Assembly: GCA_036511675.1 (NCBI GenBank)
Contig: DATCBU010000062.1
Span: forward strand, 1 to 57,437
DNA from: Chersky-840 sp036511675
GTDB taxonomy: Bacteria > Actinomycetota > Acidimicrobiia > Acidimicrobiales > UBA8190
DNA: 57,437 nucleotides
Direction of reading: 5' to 3'
Shown here: positions 8,108-16,780 of the stretch, in pieces
How positions within the stretch are numbered: position 1 is the stretch's first letter
Layout of the letters: the number at the start of each line of letters is the position of its first letter
Position numbers and translations under genes: made by a program
Notes under the pieces: generated by a model
What the model saw: the letters and a program-made list of their open reading frames with translations, nothing else
What the model was told of the DNA's origin: nothing
The model's database searches: none

Positions 8108-9847
8108 ATGGAGTCAGGAAGAAGGCTCGGGGCGACCCACCTCGCGGCGACGATGGCGACCTACGGGCATGTGCTTCGACTCCACCAAGAGGCCCTCAAC
8201 GCCCTGAACGTGTACCCCGTGCCCGACGGCGACACGGGGACGAACATGGCGCTCACCCTGGAGTCGGTCGTGGCCGAGCTGAGCGCCCTCGAGGGGCTCG
8301 AGCACCTGGCGTCGTCACAGCCGCCCATCACACTCGCCGAGGATGAGCCAAGCGGCAGTTCCGAGCAGATGGCGGCGGTGTGCCGGGCCATCGCCCACGG
8401 CTCGCTCATGGGGGCCCGCGGGAACTCGGGGGTGATCCTGTGCCAGCTGCTGCGGGGGTTGACCGGGGTGCTGGCCGAGGGCGAGGGGAACTGCGACGGA
8501 TCGGACCTGGCCCGGGGCCTGGCGGCAGCCAGCGACGCGGCACGCGAGGCGGTGCTGCGACCGGTCGAGGGGACCATCCTCACCGTGGCCCGGGCCGCGG
8601 CGGAGGGGGCCGGGCAGCGAGCCCTCGAAGGGGCCTCGCTGGTGGAGGTGCTCGACGCCTCGCACGCGGCGGCCGCCGAGGCGTTGGCGCGCACGCCCGA
8701 GCAGCTCCCCGTCCTGGCCCAGGCCGGCGTGGTCGACGCCGGCGGCTCGGGGTATCTCCTGCTGCTCGACTCTTTTCTGGCCGTGGTGGACGGCAGGCCC
8801 CTGCCGCCCGCACCCGAGGTCACCACCCCGGCGTACTCGGGAGCGACCGACGCTCTTCCCCAGGCGGGGTCCGAGGTCGAGGAGCCCGAGGCCGGGAGCG
8901 ACCTGCGGTACGAGGTCATGTACTTCCTCGAGGCACCCGACCACACCATGCGGGCGTTCAAGGAGGTGTGGGCCGGCATCGGGGACTCCATCGTGGTGGT
9001 GGGGGGCGACGGCCTGTGGAACTGCCACATCCACACCAACGACGTGGGCGCCTCGATCGAGGCGGCCCTCGACGCCGGGCGGCCGCGCGACATCAGGGTG
9101 ACCGATCTCGGCGACCAGGTGGAAGAGGAACGTTGGGTCCGGGAGGGTGCGGGGGTGTCGGCCACGGCCGGGGCGGACACCGAGCCCCCGCCCCGCACGG
9201 CGGTGGTGGCGGTGGCCAACGGCGACGGCATCGGACGGATCTTCCGTTCCCTGGGGGTCCACAATTTCGTGGCCGGCGGTCAGTCGATGAACCCGTCGAC
9301 GGCGCAGATCCTCGAGGTCGTGGAGTCCGTCCCCTCCGACGAGGTCGTCCTGCTGCCCAACAACGACAACATCCGCCCCGTGGCCATGCAGGTGTGCGAG
9401 CTGTCCACCAAGACGGTGCGGGTGGTGCCGACGAGCGGGATCGTCGAAGGGTTCGCGGCCCTGCTCGAGTACGACCCCGAAGCGGGTGCGGTGGACAACG
9501 CCGCGTCGATGGCGGAGTCGGCGCGCCGGGTCGTCGCCGGCGAGGTCACGCGGGCCGTGCGTGACGCCACCGGGCCGGCGGGTCCCATCCACACTGGCGA
9601 CTGGATGGGCCTGTCGCGCGACGGGGTCGAGGTGGTGGGCGACTCCGTGGCCGAGGCCACCTGCGGGCTGCTCGGAAAGCTGCTGCACGACGACCACGAG
9701 CTCGTGACCCTGATCGAGGGCGAGGGATCGGGCGCCGGTGAGACCCGTCGGGTGACGGAGTGGCTGGCCGAGCACCGCCCCGACGTGGCCGTCGAGGTGC
9801 ATCACGGCGGGCAGCCGTTGTACCCGTTCCTCATCAGCATCGAGTGA
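8108..9847 (+). CDS. DAK2-domain protein, fatty acid kinase A-like
   Basis: A 579-residue cytosolic protein of the DhaL/FakA (YloV) family. The N-terminal DAK2 kinase domain shows the metal/ATP motif VYPVPDGDTGTNM (residues 35-47) and GSLMGARGNSGVILCQLL (about 99-116). A middle dimerisation-like segment (LRYEVMYFLEAP) and a C-terminal DegV-related domain (NGDGIGRIFRSLGV, LLPNNDNIRPVAMQ) follow. In firmicutes FakA phosphorylates fatty acids carried by FakB; the actinobacterial counterpart is not characterised to my knowledge, so a fatty-acid kinase role is inferred from family. It sits directly before recG, overlapping by GTGA, the usual position of this gene. Confidence 0.88.
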   Translation: MESGRRLGATHLAATMATYGHVLRLHQEALNALNVYPVPDGDTGTNMALTLESVVAELSALEGLEHLASSQPPITLAEDEPSGSSEQMAAVCRAIAHGSLMGARGNSGVILCQLLRGLTGVLAEGEGNCDGSDLARGLAAASDAAREAVLRPVEGTILTVARAAAEGAGQRALEGASLVEVLDASHAAAAEALARTPEQLPVLAQAGVVDAGGSGYLLLLDSFLAVVDGRPLPPAPEVTTPAYSGATDALPQAGSEVEEPEAGSDLRYEVMYFLEAPDHTMRAFKEVWAGIGDSIVVVGGDGLWNCHIHTNDVGASIEAALDAGRPRDIRVTDLGDQVEEERWVREGAGVSATAGADTEPPPRTAVVAVANGDGIGRIFRSLGVHNFVAGGQSMNPSTAQILEVVESVPSDEVVLLPNNDNIRPVAMQVCELSTKTVRVVPTSGIVEGFAALLEYDPEAGAVDNAASMAESARRVVAGEVTRAVRDATGPAGPIHTGDWMGLSRDGVEVVGDSVAEATCGLLGKLLHDDHELVTLIEGEGSGAGETRRVTEWLAEHRPDVAVEVHHGGQPLYPFLISIE

Positions 9848-12030
9848 GCCCCAGCCACGACGGGCCCGACGACGCGCCGCCCGTGGGGCGGATGCTCACG
9901 CGCCTGGCCGAGATCCCGGTACGCGAGGTCCACAAGGTCGGCGACAAGCGCGCCGAAGCACTGTCGGCCGTCGAGATCACGACCGTCCTCGAACTCATCA
10001 CGCACTACCCGCGGCGCTATATCGACCGGACGCGCCAAGCGGATGTGGCGGGCATGCGGATGGGGGAGGAGTCCCTCGTCCTGGCCCGGGTCGACGCGGT
10101 GCGGACGCGTCGGACACGCCAAGGTCGCGCCCTGGTCGAACTCGACGTCGACGACGGCACCGGTGCCCTGCGGGTGACGTTCTTCAACCAGGCGTGGCGG
10201 GCGCGCCAGCTGCCCGTGGGCACCGAGGCGCTGTTCTTCGGCAAGCTCGACTCGTACCGGGGCAAGCGCCAGTTCACCAACCCCGTCGTCGACCTGGTCG
10301 GGAACCGCACCGGGCGCATCGTGCCCATCTATCCGACCTCGGAGAAGTCGGGCATCGCCGGCTGGGAGTTCGGCGAGTGGGTGGAGGAGGCGTTGCGGCG
10401 CGCCGGCCCGCTCTATGACCCGGTCCCGGCACCGTGGCGGGCCGAGCTCGAGCTCATGGACCGGACCTCGGCGTTCGCCGCCATCCACGCCCCCCAGTCG
10501 TTCCCCGAGCAGGAACGGGCCCGCCGCCGGCTGGCGTTCGACGAGCTGCTCCGGTTGCAGCTCGAGGTGGTGATGCGTCGGCACGTGCTCGAGCGCGACG
10601 CCCGCGGCATCCGCCACGCCGTGTCGGGTGGCGGGGCACCGGGGCTGGTCGACGCCTTCGTCGACCAGCTGCCGTTCCCCTTGACCGCGGCCCAGCGGCG
10701 TGCCGTGGACGAGATCAGCGCCGATTTGGCCAAGGGTCTGCCCATGCACCGCCTGCTGCAAGGTGACGTCGGATCGGGCAAGACCGTCGTCGCCCTGAGC
10801 GCGTTGCTGGTGGCGGTGCAAGGCGGCCACCAGGGTGCGCTCATGGCGCCCACCGAAGTGCTGGCGGAACAGCACTACCTGGGGGTGCGTCAGCTCCTGG
10901 CCAACCTGGTGGTGCCCGACCCGGCCCGCCTGGGGGGATCGCGTCCCTTGGCGGTGGCGCTGCTCACCAACCGCACGCCGGCGGGCGAGCGCGCCAAACT
11001 GCACGAAGGACTGCGCGCCGGTGCCGTCGACCTCGTGGTGGGCACCCACGCCCTGCTCACCGAGGAGGTGCGGTTCTCGAGCCTCGGGGTAGTGGTGATC
11101 GACGAGCAGCACCGGTTCGGCGTGGAACAGCGCAACACCCTGCGGGCCAAGGGGAGAGAGACTACAGACGGCGACGGTGCGGATCCCGACCTGCTGGTGA
11201 TGACGGCGACGCCCATTCCCCGGACCGCGGCGATGGTCTTCTTCGGTGACCTCGACGTCACCGAGCTCGACGAGCTCCCCGCCGGACGTTCCCCGGTCGA
11301 GACGCAGTGGGCGCGCACCGAGGCCGACGAGGCCGCTGCCTGGTCGCGGGTGCGCCACGAGGTGGGGGCCGGGCACCGCGTCTACGTCGTGTGCCCCCTG
11401 GTGGACGGCTCCGAGCGCATCCAGGCCAAGTCCGCCACCGAGGAGCGCACCCGCCTCGAGTCCACCGTGCTGTCGGGGCTGCGTATCGGGCTCCTCCACG
11501 GCCAGCTCAAGGCGGCCGACAAGGAAGGCGTCATGGAAAGCTTCCGGCGTGGCGACATCCAGGTCCTCGTGGCCACCACGGTCATCGAGGTCGGTGTCGA
11601 CGTGCCCGAGGCCACGGTCATGGTGGTCGAGGACGCGGACCGGTTCGGCATCGCCCAGCTGCACCAGTTGCGGGGCCGGGTCGGGCGCTCGGACCGTCAG
11701 TCGTGGTGCTACTTGTTCTCCGGCGCCTCGTCCCCCGACGCGGCCATGCGCCTCGAGGCCCTCGAACGCAGCAACGACGGGTTCGAGCTGGCCGAGGTCG
11801 ACCTCGAGCTGCGGGGCGAAGGAGCCATCCTGGGCACCCGTCAGAAGGGTCGCAGCGACTTGAAGCTGGCGTCCCTGCGCCGTGGCGACCGCCCCCTGGT
11901 CGAAGCGGCTCGCCGGGTGGCGGAGTCGCTTCTGGCCGAGGACCCCTCGCTCGACGCCACGCCGCACCTGGCCGAGGAGGTCAGGCTCTTCGTCGGGGAG
12001 GCCGAGGCCGCCTTCTTGCTCAAGAGCTGA
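9844..12030 (+). CDS. recG: ATP-dependent DNA helicase RecG
   Basis: Branch-migrating helicase that remodels stalled replication forks and Holliday junctions. The order is wedge/OB domain (residues ~1-230), Walker A LLQGDVGSGKTVVAL, Walker B DEQHRFGVEQR, motif III MTATPIPRTAAM, then helicase C with VATTVIEVGVDVPEA and RGRVGR. I chose GTG 9844, which overlaps the previous stop as GTGA and gives 728 residues; ATG 9892 (MLTRLAEIPVREV), where clear similarity begins, is the main alternative. It is co-transcribed with the DAK2 gene. Recognition is certain, the start less so. Confidence 0.96.
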   Translation: MSPSHDGPDDAPPVGRMLTRLAEIPVREVHKVGDKRAEALSAVEITTVLELITHYPRRYIDRTRQADVAGMRMGEESLVLARVDAVRTRRTRQGRALVELDVDDGTGALRVTFFNQAWRARQLPVGTEALFFGKLDSYRGKRQFTNPVVDLVGNRTGRIVPIYPTSEKSGIAGWEFGEWVEEALRRAGPLYDPVPAPWRAELELMDRTSAFAAIHAPQSFPEQERARRRLAFDELLRLQLEVVMRRHVLERDARGIRHAVSGGGAPGLVDAFVDQLPFPLTAAQRRAVDEISADLAKGLPMHRLLQGDVGSGKTVVALSALLVAVQGGHQGALMAPTEVLAEQHYLGVRQLLANLVVPDPARLGGSRPLAVALLTNRTPAGERAKLHEGLRAGAVDLVVGTHALLTEEVRFSSLGVVVIDEQHRFGVEQRNTLRAKGRETTDGDGADPDLLVMTATPIPRTAAMVFFGDLDVTELDELPAGRSPVETQWARTEADEAAAWSRVRHEVGAGHRVYVVCPLVDGSERIQAKSATEERTRLESTVLSGLRIGLLHGQLKAADKEGVMESFRRGDIQVLVATTVIEVGVDVPEATVMVVEDADRFGIAQLHQLRGRVGRSDRQSWCYLFSGASSPDAAMRLEALERSNDGFELAEVDLELRGEGAILGTRQKGRSDLKLASLRRGDRPLVEAARRVAESLLAEDPSLDATPHLAEEVRLFVGEAEAAFLLKS

Positions 12031-12074
12031 AGGGGCCCGGAGGGGGGCCGGGGGCGCGCCGGTAACCTGCGGCC

Positions 12075-12614
12075 GTGCGCGTGATCGCCGGCAGTTGCCG
12101 TGGCCGGCTCCTGCGGGCCCCGGCCGGGACCGTCACTCGCCCCACGTCGGACCGGGTACGCGAGGCGATCTTCGACGTGCTCGGCAGCCTGGTCGACCTC
12201 GAGGACATGGCCGTCGTCGACCTCTTCGCGGGGAGCGGGGCCATGGGGATCGAGGCCCTGTCGCGTGGCGCGGGCTCGGTGGTGTTCGTCGAGGACTCCT
12301 CGGCGGCCGTCGGCGCCATCCGGGCCAACCTCGCCACCCTGGGGATCGAGGACCGGGCCAAGGTGCTGCGAGAGGACGTCCTGCGCTTCGTCGACCGGCC
12401 CCACGCCGTCGACCTCGCTCTGTGCGATCCCCCCTACGAGTTCGCCTCCTGGGACGCCGTGCTCGGCCGGCTCCACGCCACCCTGGCCGTCCTCGAGTCC
12501 CGCCGTCCCGTGGAGGTGCCCCCGGAGTGGGAGGTCATCAGGGACAAGCGGTACGGCGGTACGCTCGTGACCGTGGTCCGATCCCTCGGAGCCCATGAGA
12601 AAGGCACCCGGTGA
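12075..12614 (+). CDS. rsmD: 16S rRNA (guanine(966)-N2)-methyltransferase RsmD
   Basis: A 179-residue SAM-dependent methyltransferase acting on G966 of 16S rRNA in the 30S subunit. It opens MRVIAGSCRGRLLRAP, has the SAM-binding motif VVDLFAGSGAMGIEAL at residues 50-65 and the N2-methylation catalytic motif CDPPY near 119. It starts with GTG 12075, 44 bases after recG, and ends inside the first codons of coaD (GTGA overlap). The rsmD-coaD pairing is widely conserved. Confidence 0.95.
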   Translation: MRVIAGSCRGRLLRAPAGTVTRPTSDRVREAIFDVLGSLVDLEDMAVVDLFAGSGAMGIEALSRGAGSVVFVEDSSAAVGAIRANLATLGIEDRAKVLREDVLRFVDRPHAVDLALCDPPYEFASWDAVLGRLHATLAVLESRRPVEVPPEWEVIRDKRYGGTLVTVVRSLGAHEKGTR

Positions 12615-13090
12615 CCGTCGCCCTCTTCCCAGGCTCTTTCGACCCGTTTCACAACGGCCACCTCGAGGTGGTGGAACGGGCCGGCCAGCTCTTCGACAAG
12701 GTGGTCGTCGCCACCGTGCGCAACCCCCAGAAGGCCGAGCCGCTGTTCGACCTGGGCGAGCGGGAGGAGATGCTGCGCGACTCGCTCGGGCATCTCGACA
12801 ACGTGGAGATGGTGTCGATGGCCACCCTGGTGGTGAACGTGGCGCGCGACATCGGGGCCACCGCCATCATCCGGGGCCTGCGGGCGGTGTCGGACTTCGA
12901 GAACGAATTGCAGATGGCACAGATGAACCGGCAGCTCTCGGGCATCGACACGCTGTTCATCCCGACGAGCTCCACCACCTCGTTCGTGGCATCGCGCCTG
13001 CTGCGCGAAGTGGCCCGCTACGGCGGTGACGTTTCGGCATTCGTCCCCAAGGCGGTGGCGGTCCGGCTCGAGAGGAAATTCGCCGTATGA
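12611..13090 (+). CDS. coaD: Phosphopantetheine adenylyltransferase
   Basis: Transfers AMP from ATP to 4'-phosphopantetheine, the fourth step of coenzyme A synthesis. The 159-residue hexameric-family enzyme shows PGSFDPFHNGH (nucleotide-binding HNGH at 14-17), IIRGLRAVSDFENELQMAQM and the C-terminal PTSSTTSFVASRLLREVA segment that contacts ATP. It starts with GTG overlapping the rsmD stop, and its own stop overlaps the next ATG by four bases, so four genes from recG onwards are tightly coupled. Confidence 0.97.
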   Translation: MTVALFPGSFDPFHNGHLEVVERAGQLFDKVVVATVRNPQKAEPLFDLGEREEMLRDSLGHLDNVEMVSMATLVVNVARDIGATAIIRGLRAVSDFENELQMAQMNRQLSGIDTLFIPTSSTTSFVASRLLREVARYGGDVSAFVPKAVAVRLERKFAV

Positions 13091-13680
13091 GCGACGAAGC
13101 CTTCGACGACGACCCGCTCGAGGATGAGGCCCCCGCACCCGGCGACGACGCCGAGGGCCACCTCCAGCGCGCCATCGACGTCGTGTCCACGGCGAGGACC
13201 ATGCCGCTCTCGGCGTCGGTCCTCGTCGACCGCCAGGACGTGCTGGACCTCCTCCAGGGTGCGCTCGACCGGCTCCCCGACGAGTTGCGCCGTGCCCGGT
13301 GGTTGTTGCGCGAGCGAGACGAGTTCATGGCCTCGCGCCAACGCGAGGCGGACATGCTCCTCGACGACGTCCGGGCCCAGGCTGAGCGCATGGTGCAACG
13401 CACCGAGATCGTCCGGCAGGCCAACCAGGTGGCCCAGAGGATCCTCGACGACGCCCGCGAGGAGTCGCGGCGCCTTCGCCACGAAGCCGAGGACTACTGC
13501 GACCAGCGCCTGGCGTCGTTCGAGATCGTGCTCGAGCGCACCCTGAAGACCGTCCAGGCGGGGCGCGAGAAGCTCCAGGCCGTCCCGCCGCCCGTCCACG
13601 ACGGGGAGTCCCTGCGCGTGGGGGCCGACGGGGTGTCCGACATCGCCCAGGCGGGATTCTTCGACCAGGACGGCGGCTGA
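13087..13680 (+). CDS. Coiled-coil protein, DivIVA/Rv2927c-like
   Basis: A 197-residue soluble protein. The first 30 residues are acidic and disordered. Residues ~60-165 are predicted coiled coil, rich in R, E, D and A (for example RQREADMLLDDVRAQAERM and QRILDDAREESRRLRHEAE). Length, charge pattern and position immediately after coaD and before the DUF177 gene match the mycobacterial gene Rv2927c, described as DivIVA-like. A scaffold role in cell-wall growth or division is possible but not shown by the sequence. ATG 13087 overlaps the coaD stop by four bases. Confidence 0.75.
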   Translation: MSDEAFDDDPLEDEAPAPGDDAEGHLQRAIDVVSTARTMPLSASVLVDRQDVLDLLQGALDRLPDELRRARWLLRERDEFMASRQREADMLLDDVRAQAERMVQRTEIVRQANQVAQRILDDAREESRRLRHEAEDYCDQRLASFEIVLERTLKTVQAGREKLQAVPPPVHDGESLRVGADGVSDIAQAGFFDQDGG

Positions 13681-13683
13681 GCC

Positions 13684-14235
13684 GTGCGCTCGGGTCACCC
13701 CTTCGTCGTGCACGTGGCTCAGCTGCGGCGGGCCGTGGGCACGCGTCAGCGCGAGCAGCGCCAGGGCGCCGTCGAAGGTCTCGACTGCTCGGGGAGTGCG
13801 GTGCCCGAGGGTGCGACACCGGTGGCCGACGTCGTGCTCGAAGCCGTCCTCGGCGGCGTGTCGGTCACCGGGACGGTCCAGGCGCCGTGGGTCGGGGCCT
13901 GCCGGCGCTGCCTGGTGACGGCGTCGGGGACCCTGCGCCTGGCCGTGCGCGAGCTCTACACCGACGAGGGCGACGGCGAGGAGACCTACCCCCTGTTCGG
14001 CGACGAGGTGGACCTCGAGCAACTCGTGCGTGACGCCGTGCTTCTCGAGCTGCCCCCGGCCCCGTTGTGCCGAGACGACTGCCAGGGCCTGTGCCCGACC
14101 TGTGGTGCGAATCGAAACGAGGAGCCCTGTGGGTGCGAGGCGCCGCGCGATCCCCGCTGGGGCGCGCTCGACGTGCTGCGGCTGCCCGAGGGAAGGGTCG
14201 AGAGCGAGTCGTCGAGCTCACCGGCGTCGGGGTAG
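13684..14235 (+). CDS. DUF177 (YceD-like) protein
   Basis: A 183-residue protein of the DUF177 family that almost always precedes rpmF. Features are a CRRC pair around residue 77, an acidic middle (YTDEGDGEETYPLFGDEVDL), and a cysteine cluster with CRDDCQGLCPTCGANR typical of the actinobacterial and plastid branch, which may bind zinc. In plants and E. coli, family members are linked to 23S rRNA accumulation; a ribosome-assembly role here is by family and neighbourhood. It starts with GTG three bases after the previous stop. Confidence 0.88.
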   Translation: MRSGHPFVVHVAQLRRAVGTRQREQRQGAVEGLDCSGSAVPEGATPVADVVLEAVLGGVSVTGTVQAPWVGACRRCLVTASGTLRLAVRELYTDEGDGEETYPLFGDEVDLEQLVRDAVLLELPPAPLCRDDCQGLCPTCGANRNEEPCGCEAPRDPRWGALDVLRLPEGRVESESSSSPASG

Positions 14236-14312
14236 GGCCCGCGGGCGCGGCGTAGACGTGACCTGGGGCCCAGCGGCTAACGTGGACCGTCCCTGACCCG
14301 AGGTGAGCATCG

Positions 14313-14492
14313 ATGGCCGTCCCCAAGAAGAAGACCTCCAAGGCGAAGAGCCGTAGTCGGCGGGCCTCGAACTGGGTCCTCAACCTGCCGGCGCGCAGCG
14401 AGTGTCCTCAGTGCCGCCACGCCAAGGTGCCCCACCGGGTGTGCCCGACGTGCGGGTGGTACAAGGGCCGGCAGGCCATCGAGATCGACTAG
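14313..14492 (+). CDS. rpmF: 50S ribosomal protein L32
   Basis: A 59-residue ribosomal protein starting MAVPKKKTSKAKSRSRR at ATG 14313 and ending AIEID. It contains CPQC and CPTC, the four-cysteine zinc ribbon of the C+ form of L32. A GAGGTGAGC ribosome site lies about six bases upstream. The stop TAG shares its last base with the GTG start of plsX (TAGTGA), so translation may be coupled. This is the standard DUF177-rpmF-plsX-acpP-rnc order linking ribosome and fatty-acid synthesis. Confidence 0.96.
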   Translation: MAVPKKKTSKAKSRSRRASNWVLNLPARSECPQCRHAKVPHRVCPTCGWYKGRQAIEID

Positions 14493-15508
14493 TGACCCCG
14501 CCTCGGCCCCGGCCCGAGGCGTCGTCCAACCGTGGGCTCCCGGTCGCGGTGGACGCCATGGGCGGTGACAACGCACCGGGCGAGATCGTGGCGGGTGCCC
14601 GTCGTGCGGCGGAGGAGCTCGGTATCGCCGTCGTACTCGTCGGCCCCCCCGACCAGATCGGCGACACGGGTGGGCTCGAGGTCATCCCGGCCTCCGAAGT
14701 CATCGCCATGGACGACGACCCCGGCTCGTCGGTGCGCCGCAAGAAGGATTCCTCTCTGGTCCGGGCGGCCGAGGCCGTGCGTGACGGCAAGGCCCTGGCC
14801 ATGGTGAGCGCGGGCAACACCGGGGCGGCCATGGCCAGCGCCTTGCTGCGTATGGGACGGCTCAAGGGCGTCGTTCGGCCCGCCATCGTGACCCCCATCC
14901 CGCAGCTGGGGTCGCATCCCGCCGTGCTGCTCGACGCCGGGGCCAACGCCGAGTGCACGCCGGCCATGCTGGTGCAATTCGCCCAGATGGGCGCGGCCTA
15001 CGCGTCGGCGCGTTACGGGGTGGCCTCTCCCACCGTGGCGCTGTTGTCGATCGGCGAGGAGAAGTCCAAGGGCACCCCCCTCGTGAAGGAGACCCACGAG
15101 CTGTTGAACCAGGCACCCGACATCCGCTTCGTGGGCAACGCCGAGGGGCGCGACCTCCTGCACGCCCCGGCGGACGTCTTCGTCACCGACGGGTTCACCG
15201 GCAACGTGGCGCTCAAGACCCTCGAAGGGTCGCTGCGGTTCTTCATGGACACACTGCTCGAGGTGTTCGCCGCCGACGAGGAGGCGAAACGGGCGGCCGA
15301 GGTGATGCTGCCCCGTCTGGCCCCCCTGGCGGCCGAGTTCGACCCCGACGGCATCGGGGGGGCCATGCTCCTCGGGGTGGACGGCGTCTGTGTCATCAGC
15401 CACGGCTCGTCCACCGCCACGGCGATCGTCTCGGCGGTGGGGGTGGCCCACGACGTGGCCGTCGCCGGCCTCGTGGACCGCCTGGCACGGGCAGTCGCTC
15501 CGGGCTGA
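14492..15508 (+). CDS. plsX: Phosphate acyltransferase PlsX
   Basis: Converts acyl-ACP and phosphate to acyl-phosphate, the acyl donor for phospholipid synthesis; peripheral membrane enzyme. The 338-residue protein has the family start VAVDAMGGDNAPGEIV, then MVSAGNTGAAMASALLRMG, the segment LLDAGANAECTPAMLVQFAQMG, FVTDGFTGNVALKTLEG and a C-terminal ISHGSSTATAI. The start is GTG 14492, overlapping the rpmF stop by one base; the longer frame from 14402 runs through rpmF and is rejected. Recognition is secure. Confidence 0.96.
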   Translation: MTPPRPRPEASSNRGLPVAVDAMGGDNAPGEIVAGARRAAEELGIAVVLVGPPDQIGDTGGLEVIPASEVIAMDDDPGSSVRRKKDSSLVRAAEAVRDGKALAMVSAGNTGAAMASALLRMGRLKGVVRPAIVTPIPQLGSHPAVLLDAGANAECTPAMLVQFAQMGAAYASARYGVASPTVALLSIGEEKSKGTPLVKETHELLNQAPDIRFVGNAEGRDLLHAPADVFVTDGFTGNVALKTLEGSLRFFMDTLLEVFAADEEAKRAAEVMLPRLAPLAAEFDPDGIGGAMLLGVDGVCVISHGSSTATAIVSAVGVAHDVAVAGLVDRLARAVAPG

Positions 15509-15529
15509 GCCGGGCAGAAACTCCCCTCT

Positions 15530-15558
15530 GACCAGGAATTTTATCGTTCCTGTGGGTC
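15530..15558. promoter_or_regulatory. Imperfect inverted repeat upstream of acpP
   Basis: GACCAGGAA at 15530-15538 faces TTCCTGTGGGTC at 15547-15558 around an AT-rich centre (TTTTATCG), unusual in this GC-rich DNA. A TAGGAT -10-like hexamer follows at 15567-15572. The repeat lies 45-73 bases before the acpP start and could be an operator for a fatty-acid regulator. This is inference from symmetry only. Confidence 0.35.
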
Positions 15559-15602
15559 TGAGCAGGTAGGATCTCCTCACCATTCCGAGACCTGGAGACG
15601 CC

Positions 15603-15899
15603 GTGCCCGCTGAAACCCACGTGGAGAAGGGTCCACTCGGACGCCACGAGGTGTTCGAGCTGGTCCGGGACCAGCTCGCTGACATCTTGGAGATCGAGCC
15701 CGGCTCGATCAGCGAGTCCTCGTCGTTCGCCGAAGACCTCGATGCCGACTCGCTGGCGTTGATCGAGCTCGTCGAGGGGCTCGAGGAAGAGCTGAGCGAG
15801 CGGACCGTGGGCTTCCGCATCGAAGACGAGGATCTCGAGGACCTGCGGACCGTGCGCGACGCCGTCGATTACGTGGTCGCCAAATTGGGAACGGGCTGA
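15603..15899 (+). CDS. acpP: Acyl carrier protein
   Basis: Small acidic carrier of fatty-acyl chains, modified with 4'-phosphopantetheine. The 98-residue protein has the attachment serine S50 in LDADSLALIELVEGLEE, followed by acidic helix III residues. It has about 15 extra N-terminal residues relative to the 80-residue norm. It starts with GTG preceded by GGAG at good spacing. The stop overlaps the inferred CTG start of rnc. The acpP-rnc order is standard. Confidence 0.95.
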   Translation: MPAETHVEKGPLGRHEVFELVRDQLADILEIEPGSISESSSFAEDLDADSLALIELVEGLEEELSERTVGFRIEDEDLEDLRTVRDAVDYVVAKLGTG

Positions 15900-16780
15900 C
15901 GGGAGACGAACCCGCCGGTCTGGGCGGCGCCGAGGGTGGCGCGCCGGGCGCCAGCGGCGCCCCCCACGGTTCTGAGCCTTCGGGCGCGGCACCGGGGCCG
16001 ACCGACGCCGATACCGACGCCCGCCCTGCACCGCCTCGCACCGGTGCCCCCGCGCTGGCGGCGCTTGGTCGTCGCCTCGATTGGGACTTCGAAGAGGGCG
16101 GTCTGCTCGTCCAGGCGCTGTCGCATCGCTCGTGGTGCGCCGAGGCGGGTGGGATCCCCTCCAACGAACGTCTCGAGTTCCTCGGCGACGCCGTGCTCGG
16201 GTTGGTCGTCGCCGAACACTGCTATCGGGTCTATCCGGAGATGCCCGAGGGAGCGCTGGCCAAGGTCCGGGCCGCGGTGGTGAACACCGCCGTGCTGGCC
16301 GAGGTGGCGGCGGGGCTCGATCTCGGCTCGGCGCTGCTGTTGGGCCGGGGCGAGGACGTGTCGGGGGGCCGGGGCAAGGCGTCGATCCTGGCCAACGCCG
16401 TCGAAGCGGTCATCGGGGCGGTGTATCTCGACGGCGGGTGGGAGGTGGCGTCGCGCCTCGTCCTCGACATCCTCGACGACCGGATCGAGCTGGCTGCGGC
16501 CGGACCCGGCGCCGAGGACTTCAAGACGCGTCTGCAAGAGGTGGTGCTGCGCAGGATCGGCGAGCTCCCCCGCTACGAGGTCGAGGGGACTGGGCCCGAT
16601 CACGCCCGTCGGTACCGGGCCCGGGTACTGGTGGCCGGCGCCGAGCGGGGTGTGGGGGAGGGGCGGTCCAAGAAAGACGCCGAGCAGGCCGCGGCGCGCG
16701 TGGCGTGGAGCGTGCTCGTCGACGACGGCGACCCCGGGCACGCGTTGGGCGACGAGGGCAAGGTCCGGGGCAGTGCCTGA
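15896..16780 (+). CDS. rnc: Ribonuclease III (no canonical start codon)
   Basis: Cleaves double-stranded RNA in rRNA processing. The catalytic domain has NERLEFLGDAVLGLVVAEH, and the second metal motif reads LANAVEAVIGAVYLDGG, with asparagine where E. coli has D114; the key glutamate is kept. A C-terminal dsRNA-binding domain follows (DFKTRLQEVVLRRIGELPRY, GRSKKDAEQAAARVAW). The frame is open upstream of the essential NERLEFLGD motif, but no ATG, GTG or TTG lies in frame between the acpP stop region and GTG 16193, which would cut the domain. I therefore place the start at CTG 15896 (CTGA overlap with the acpP stop), giving 294 residues with a ~50-residue G/A/P-rich leader; CTG 15920 is another option. 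Confidence 0.85.
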   Translation: MTGDEPAGLGGAEGGAPGASGAPHGSEPSGAAPGPTDADTDARPAPPRTGAPALAALGRRLDWDFEEGGLLVQALSHRSWCAEAGGIPSNERLEFLGDAVLGLVVAEHCYRVYPEMPEGALAKVRAAVVNTAVLAEVAAGLDLGSALLLGRGEDVSGGRGKASILANAVEAVIGAVYLDGGWEVASRLVLDILDDRIELAAAGPGAEDFKTRLQEVVLRRIGELPRYEVEGTGPDHARRYRARVLVAGAERGVGEGRSKKDAEQAAARVAWSVLVDDGDPGHALGDEGKVRGSA

